Assembly: GCA_965119215.1 (NCBI GenBank)
Contig: CBCPKK010000009.1
Span: 1-64,000, forward strand
Reading direction: 5' to 3'
DNA length: 64,000 nucleotides
From: Buttiauxella sp965119215
GTDB taxonomy: Bacteria > Pseudomonadota > Gammaproteobacteria > Enterobacterales > Enterobacteriaceae
In this document: positions 61,688 to 64,000 of the stretch, one piece after another
Position numbering within the stretch: position 1 is the stretch's first letter
Layout of the letters: each line of letters starts with the position of its first letter
Position numbers and translations under genes: made by a program
The notes under the pieces: generated by a model
Seen by the model: the letters and a program-made list of their open reading frames with translations, nothing else
Told to the model about the DNA's origin: nothing
Databases searched by the model: none

Positions 61688-62723
61688 AATTGCCTCCCTG
61701 CACACCGAACCCGGCATTCATGTAATGAACAGGATCTGCTGTGGGCATGTCATACCCTTCCAGCTTTTTATCCATGATGCGCTGTAGAAGATAAGGATCA
61801 GCATCCAGTTCGGCTTTAGGTACAGAAATAACCCCATCATCACCAATCGTATACTGGCGTTTAATATCAAGCGTTGACTGGAAATCTGCATCATTAATAA
61901 GGTTCATACCCTTAGCGGCAAGGATAATGGTGTTCTTTAACTCCTCAGCCGAAATCATCCCTTCGCTAATTCTTTGTGCCGACTGCCCATCTTTTGAAAC
62001 AAGATAAAGGGTTGGAACTTCACGTATTTTGAACTGATCAATAATCTGAGCGTTGGGAACAGTGAAGTTTTGGAATAGTCCGTTATGGAGACCCATGCCA
62101 TCCATTGAAACAGGAAGAATATCGGCGGAATAATAATTTTGCATGAAGGTCAGTATCTGGCTCTCTTCATGACAAAATTGACAGGTACTTTGAAAGAAGA
62201 AGAACAAACCAGATTTTGAAAAAATATCTTTCATCACTGTTTGCTGATTGTTATCGACTATAGCCCTGTGCGCATCAAGTGCAGCTTTTTCAACTGGCTG
62301 ACGCCTCTTCTCAGACATCATTGGATTTTTAAGAAAATAGTCTTTTGACTTATCTGAGAAACGAGTACTGATATCCAGCATTAATCTTTGGGCGGTATAA
62401 TATCGAGACAAATTCTCCGGCGTAGGATTATCCATCGCCTGAGTCAGTAATTTTGGCATGCTTGCTTTAAGCCATGCAGAATTAAGATCTACGTTTTCAG
62501 ATTGAACATCCTGAGTCGCTGGTGGGGCTGATTTTAATTCTTCCTGTTCTTCTATTGGCTTTTTAGAAGGATCGTCGTACCAGAAAAAACCCTTCTTAAA
62601 AGACTGTCCCGATACAAATGGTGTGCCTTCAATTTTTGTCTCATCAACAGCTGCAAGTGCATTTGTTGTAAGCAAGGCTAGTAATACGAAAGTCTTTGTT
62701 GGTATGCGTCTTGTTAAGTTCAT
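61677..62723 (-). CDS. trhF: TrhF/TraF thioredoxin-fold conjugal assembly protein
   Basis: A 348-residue periplasmic protein from the ATG at 62723 (AGGAG 8 bases away). The signal peptide runs to about residue 25 (TTNALA). The C-terminal half is a thioredoxin fold with an intact redox pair C181-Q-F-C184 in FFQSTCQFCHEESQ and a cis-proline loop IREVPTLYLVSKDG. F-plasmid TraF lacks the CXXC, so this version may have retained oxidoreductase activity. It is the first gene of the trhF-trhH-trhG operon. Confidence 0.93.
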   Translation of the reverse strand: MNLTRRIPTKTFVLLALLTTNALAAVDETKIEGTPFVSGQSFKKGFFWYDDPSKKPIEEQEELKSAPPATQDVQSENVDLNSAWLKASMPKLLTQAMDNPTPENLSRYYTAQRLMLDISTRFSDKSKDYFLKNPMMSEKRRQPVEKAALDAHRAIVDNNQQTVMKDIFSKSGLFFFFQSTCQFCHEESQILTFMQNYYSADILPVSMDGMGLHNGLFQNFTVPNAQIIDQFKIREVPTLYLVSKDGQSAQRISEGMISAEELKNTIILAAKGMNLINDADFQSTLDIKRQYTIGDDGVISVPKAELDADPYLLQRIMDKKLEGYDMPTADPVHYMNAGFGVQGGNYGQ

Positions 62724-63238
62724 ACACCACACTCCTGTTAACAGTAGGCATATGATGGCATAGGGGAAGCAATGAAATTTTCGTATAGGGTGTGCTTTTT
62801 AGGTGCGTAGCTCACCCTATTCACACCACTTATTGAGGGGCAAAGTTATCTGTTAGCCAACAGTCAAAATGTGAATTCGTTAGAATTTTGTAAACCGGAA
62901 ATGTCTATACAACCAGGCGCACCATTCTACATTGGTATTGTTTTAAACATTACAGAAAATAAACAGCGAAAAGCGGCAGATTGAATACAATGATTGTCAA
63001 AGTAAGTAGCATTAAAATTTTTGCTAAACGAGTAACTTATGTTTGGGAAAGGACCGGGAATTAGACACGCTGAATTTAAGGAGAATAATATGAGGATTAA
63101 AGACTTATACGGAGACGAACCAGTAAATTAATTTACCTTAGATATTACAAGGTTAAGATAAGCATTAACATTAACCCACCCGGGTTGTGAAAATTCAATC
63201 TTCCATAAATTCAAAGTTCGTCCCTAACTCAAATTTCT
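62724..63238. promoter_or_regulatory. Regulatory region upstream of trhF
   Basis: No standard gene. ATAGGGTG (62785-62792) and CACCCTAT (62813-62820) form an inverted repeat about 65 bases upstream of trhF, a candidate operator or activator site. A 13-residue frame (MRIKDLYGDEPVN, 63090-63131) has a perfect TAAGGAG ribosome site. The origin of transfer could lie here, but I see no direct evidence for it. Confidence 0.45.
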
Positions 63239-63814
63239 TTACTCAATCCCCTCTTCGTCATTATCTACCACGGTAAGTTTTACTGCCGCAGTTGGCTCCT
63301 CATAATTGATGGTTTCTTTAGAATAGCGCGTTATCGCAGAATTCATGGTCAAAGAACGGCATCGCGGACAATGTGTATCATTGGTGACTGGAACAATATA
63401 GGGGCGTTTACAAGAGGCGCATGTATCGAGCTCTTCCATCTCTTTTAAGGAAATCATTACTTCAACGAGTTTATTGAGTTCAGGAACACAGTTTCCATAC
63501 CCCAAATTGACCAAAACAAGAATGACTTTATTAAAATCTATGTTCCGAAGACTCACCTCAGGATTAAGAGGATTGAACCCAAAGTAGTTCACTGATATAT
63601 CCAGAGCTGCGTTAGTAACAGCTCTGTTCTCAGACTTCCTGATCCATGAACGGTATCCTTTCTTGATTTTAACCAAAGAGTCATCTCTGTATTCGAGATC
63701 CTCTGCAATTATTCCACCATGCAAAATGCGGATGGTATTTTTGGTTGCACCCAGCGAACGAGTTTTGGCAGCATAAAACAATCTGGCTGCTTTATCAGAA
63801 GTATACTTTGCCAT
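63239..63814 (-). CDS. FlhC-like transcriptional activator
   Basis: A 191-residue protein, the size of FlhC (192). The C-terminal zinc site is clear: ELDTCASCKRPYIVPVTNDTHCPRCR, four cysteines spaced as in FlhC. I prefer the ATG at 63814 (GAAGGA site), 2 bases after the upstream gene, to the longer start at 63844. FlhC/FlhD-type pairs act as master activators of transfer genes in SXT-like elements (SetCD), so control of the tra genes is a fair inference. It converges with nothing and reads away from trhF by 515 bases. Confidence 0.72.
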   Translation of the reverse strand: MAKYTSDKAARLFYAAKTRSLGATKNTIRILHGGIIAEDLEYRDDSLVKIKKGYRSWIRKSENRAVTNAALDISVNYFGFNPLNPEVSLRNIDFNKVILVLVNLGYGNCVPELNKLVEVMISLKEMEELDTCASCKRPYIVPVTNDTHCPRCRSLTMNSAITRYSKETINYEEPTAAVKLTVVDNDEEGIE

Positions 63815-63816
63815 TG

Positions 63817-64000
63817 TTAATCCTTCATACTTTGTGAATCGCACAACAAAGTAAAAATATCCTGTCTGTTATTAGCAAATCGCGTGTCATACCGAAGTAA
63901 TTCCATCAGATCTGCATTCAGATATCCAAGTTTAACATCAGCCAACACTTCATATGCCCATGCTGAAGCTTTAACAGGTGTTGCCAGGGACTCTTCTGAC
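63817..64000 (-). CDS. Partial upstream gene, possible FlhD-like partner
   Basis: The last 60 codons of a gene whose start is outside the window, ending MELLRYDTRFANNRQDIFTL...MKD. It stops 2 bases before the FlhC-like gene, so the two are co-transcribed. An FlhD-like identity is suggested only by position; the visible sequence does not prove it. Confidence 0.55.
   Translation of the reverse strand, partial: SEESLATPVKASAWAYEVLADVKLGYLNADLMELLRYDTRFANNRQDIFTLLCDSQSMKD

Noticed and set aside
62724..63238. Origin of transfer (oriT)
   Set aside because: A spacer next to transfer genes is suggestive, but no nic-type sequence or relaxase gene was recognised, so it is not called.
1..64000. CRISPR arrays, tRNA or rRNA genes, integron attC sites
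   Set aside because: No regularly spaced direct repeats, no tRNA-like folds and no integrase or attC structures were seen by eye.

Overview
The window looks like part of a large conjugative plasmid of the IncHI type (closest to IncHI2, R478-like) from an enterobacterium. The grounds are an F-type transfer block with IncHI-style TrhF/TrhH/TrhG, a plasmid H-NS, a terZABCDEF/terW tellurite locus, a Dcm methyltransferase next to a DUF1173 protein, and nested Tn3-family transposons. No replicon or partition gene was recognised, so the incompatibility group is inferred from gene content, not from a replication gene.

Layout. (1) 1-3448, GC-rich: the N-terminal two thirds of a Tn21-subgroup transposase (minus strand), a MntA/HepT nucleotidyltransferase/HEPN toxin-antitoxin pair, a small cupin, and a truncated ORF cut by the next element. 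(2) 3449-11073: Tn3-family transposon A with tnpA, tnpR, a res region and a nickel/cobalt cargo (His-rich small protein, HupE/UreJ-like membrane protein, anchored periplasmic protein, RcnR/CsoR-type repressor with a G-tract operator, RcnA-type efflux protein). A third, orphan Tn3-type inverted repeat lies at 11501-11538. (3) 11074-14323: plasmid backbone with H-NS, small membrane/secreted proteins, a DUF3846-like gene and the 5' part of a DUF4942-like gene. (4) 14324-23455: Tn3-family transposon B, inserted in the DUF4942-like gene with a perfect 5-bp target duplication (GTGAT). It carries a glycosyltransferase, a tandem Usp and a SulP transporter, and its right inverted repeat is split by a 1327-bp IS5075/IS4321-type IS110 element. 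(5) 23456-31512: the rest of the broken gene, a KfrA-like coiled-coil protein, a minus-strand block (SMEK-like protein, broken zinc-ribbon ORF, DUF1173, small ORF, Dcm), then a secreted SNase-type nuclease and an unknown partner. (6) 31709-46117: the tellurite/stress locus. A minus-strand operon (ATP-grasp, PRTase/TRSP, HAD, StiP-type PRTase/PELOTA, HpcH/CitE lyase, DUF4236, TerW) diverges from terZABCDEF, followed by a HAD phosphatase. (7) 46118-51924: sparsely packed accessory genes, including an Ntn-hydrolase/proteasome-like protein, a zinc-ribbon protein and an HNH endonuclease. (8) 51925-64000: a transfer-associated region with DsbA- and DsbC-like oxidoreductases, a lipoprotein, a lytic transglycosylase, TrhG/TrhH/TrhF, a FlhC-like regulator and the end of its upstream neighbour.

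The most unusual signal is a 13-bp palindrome, AAAAGTWACTTTT. It occurs perfectly six times (30111, 43099, 48197, 53451, 56226, 61647) with three 12/13 matches. Sites fall inside and between genes and are often about 5 kb apart in the backbone. This is the kind of distribution seen for KorB, MatP or Noc binding sites, and it suggests a plasmid-wide DNA-organising or regulatory protein. A single perfect matS-type site (13383-13395) is also present.
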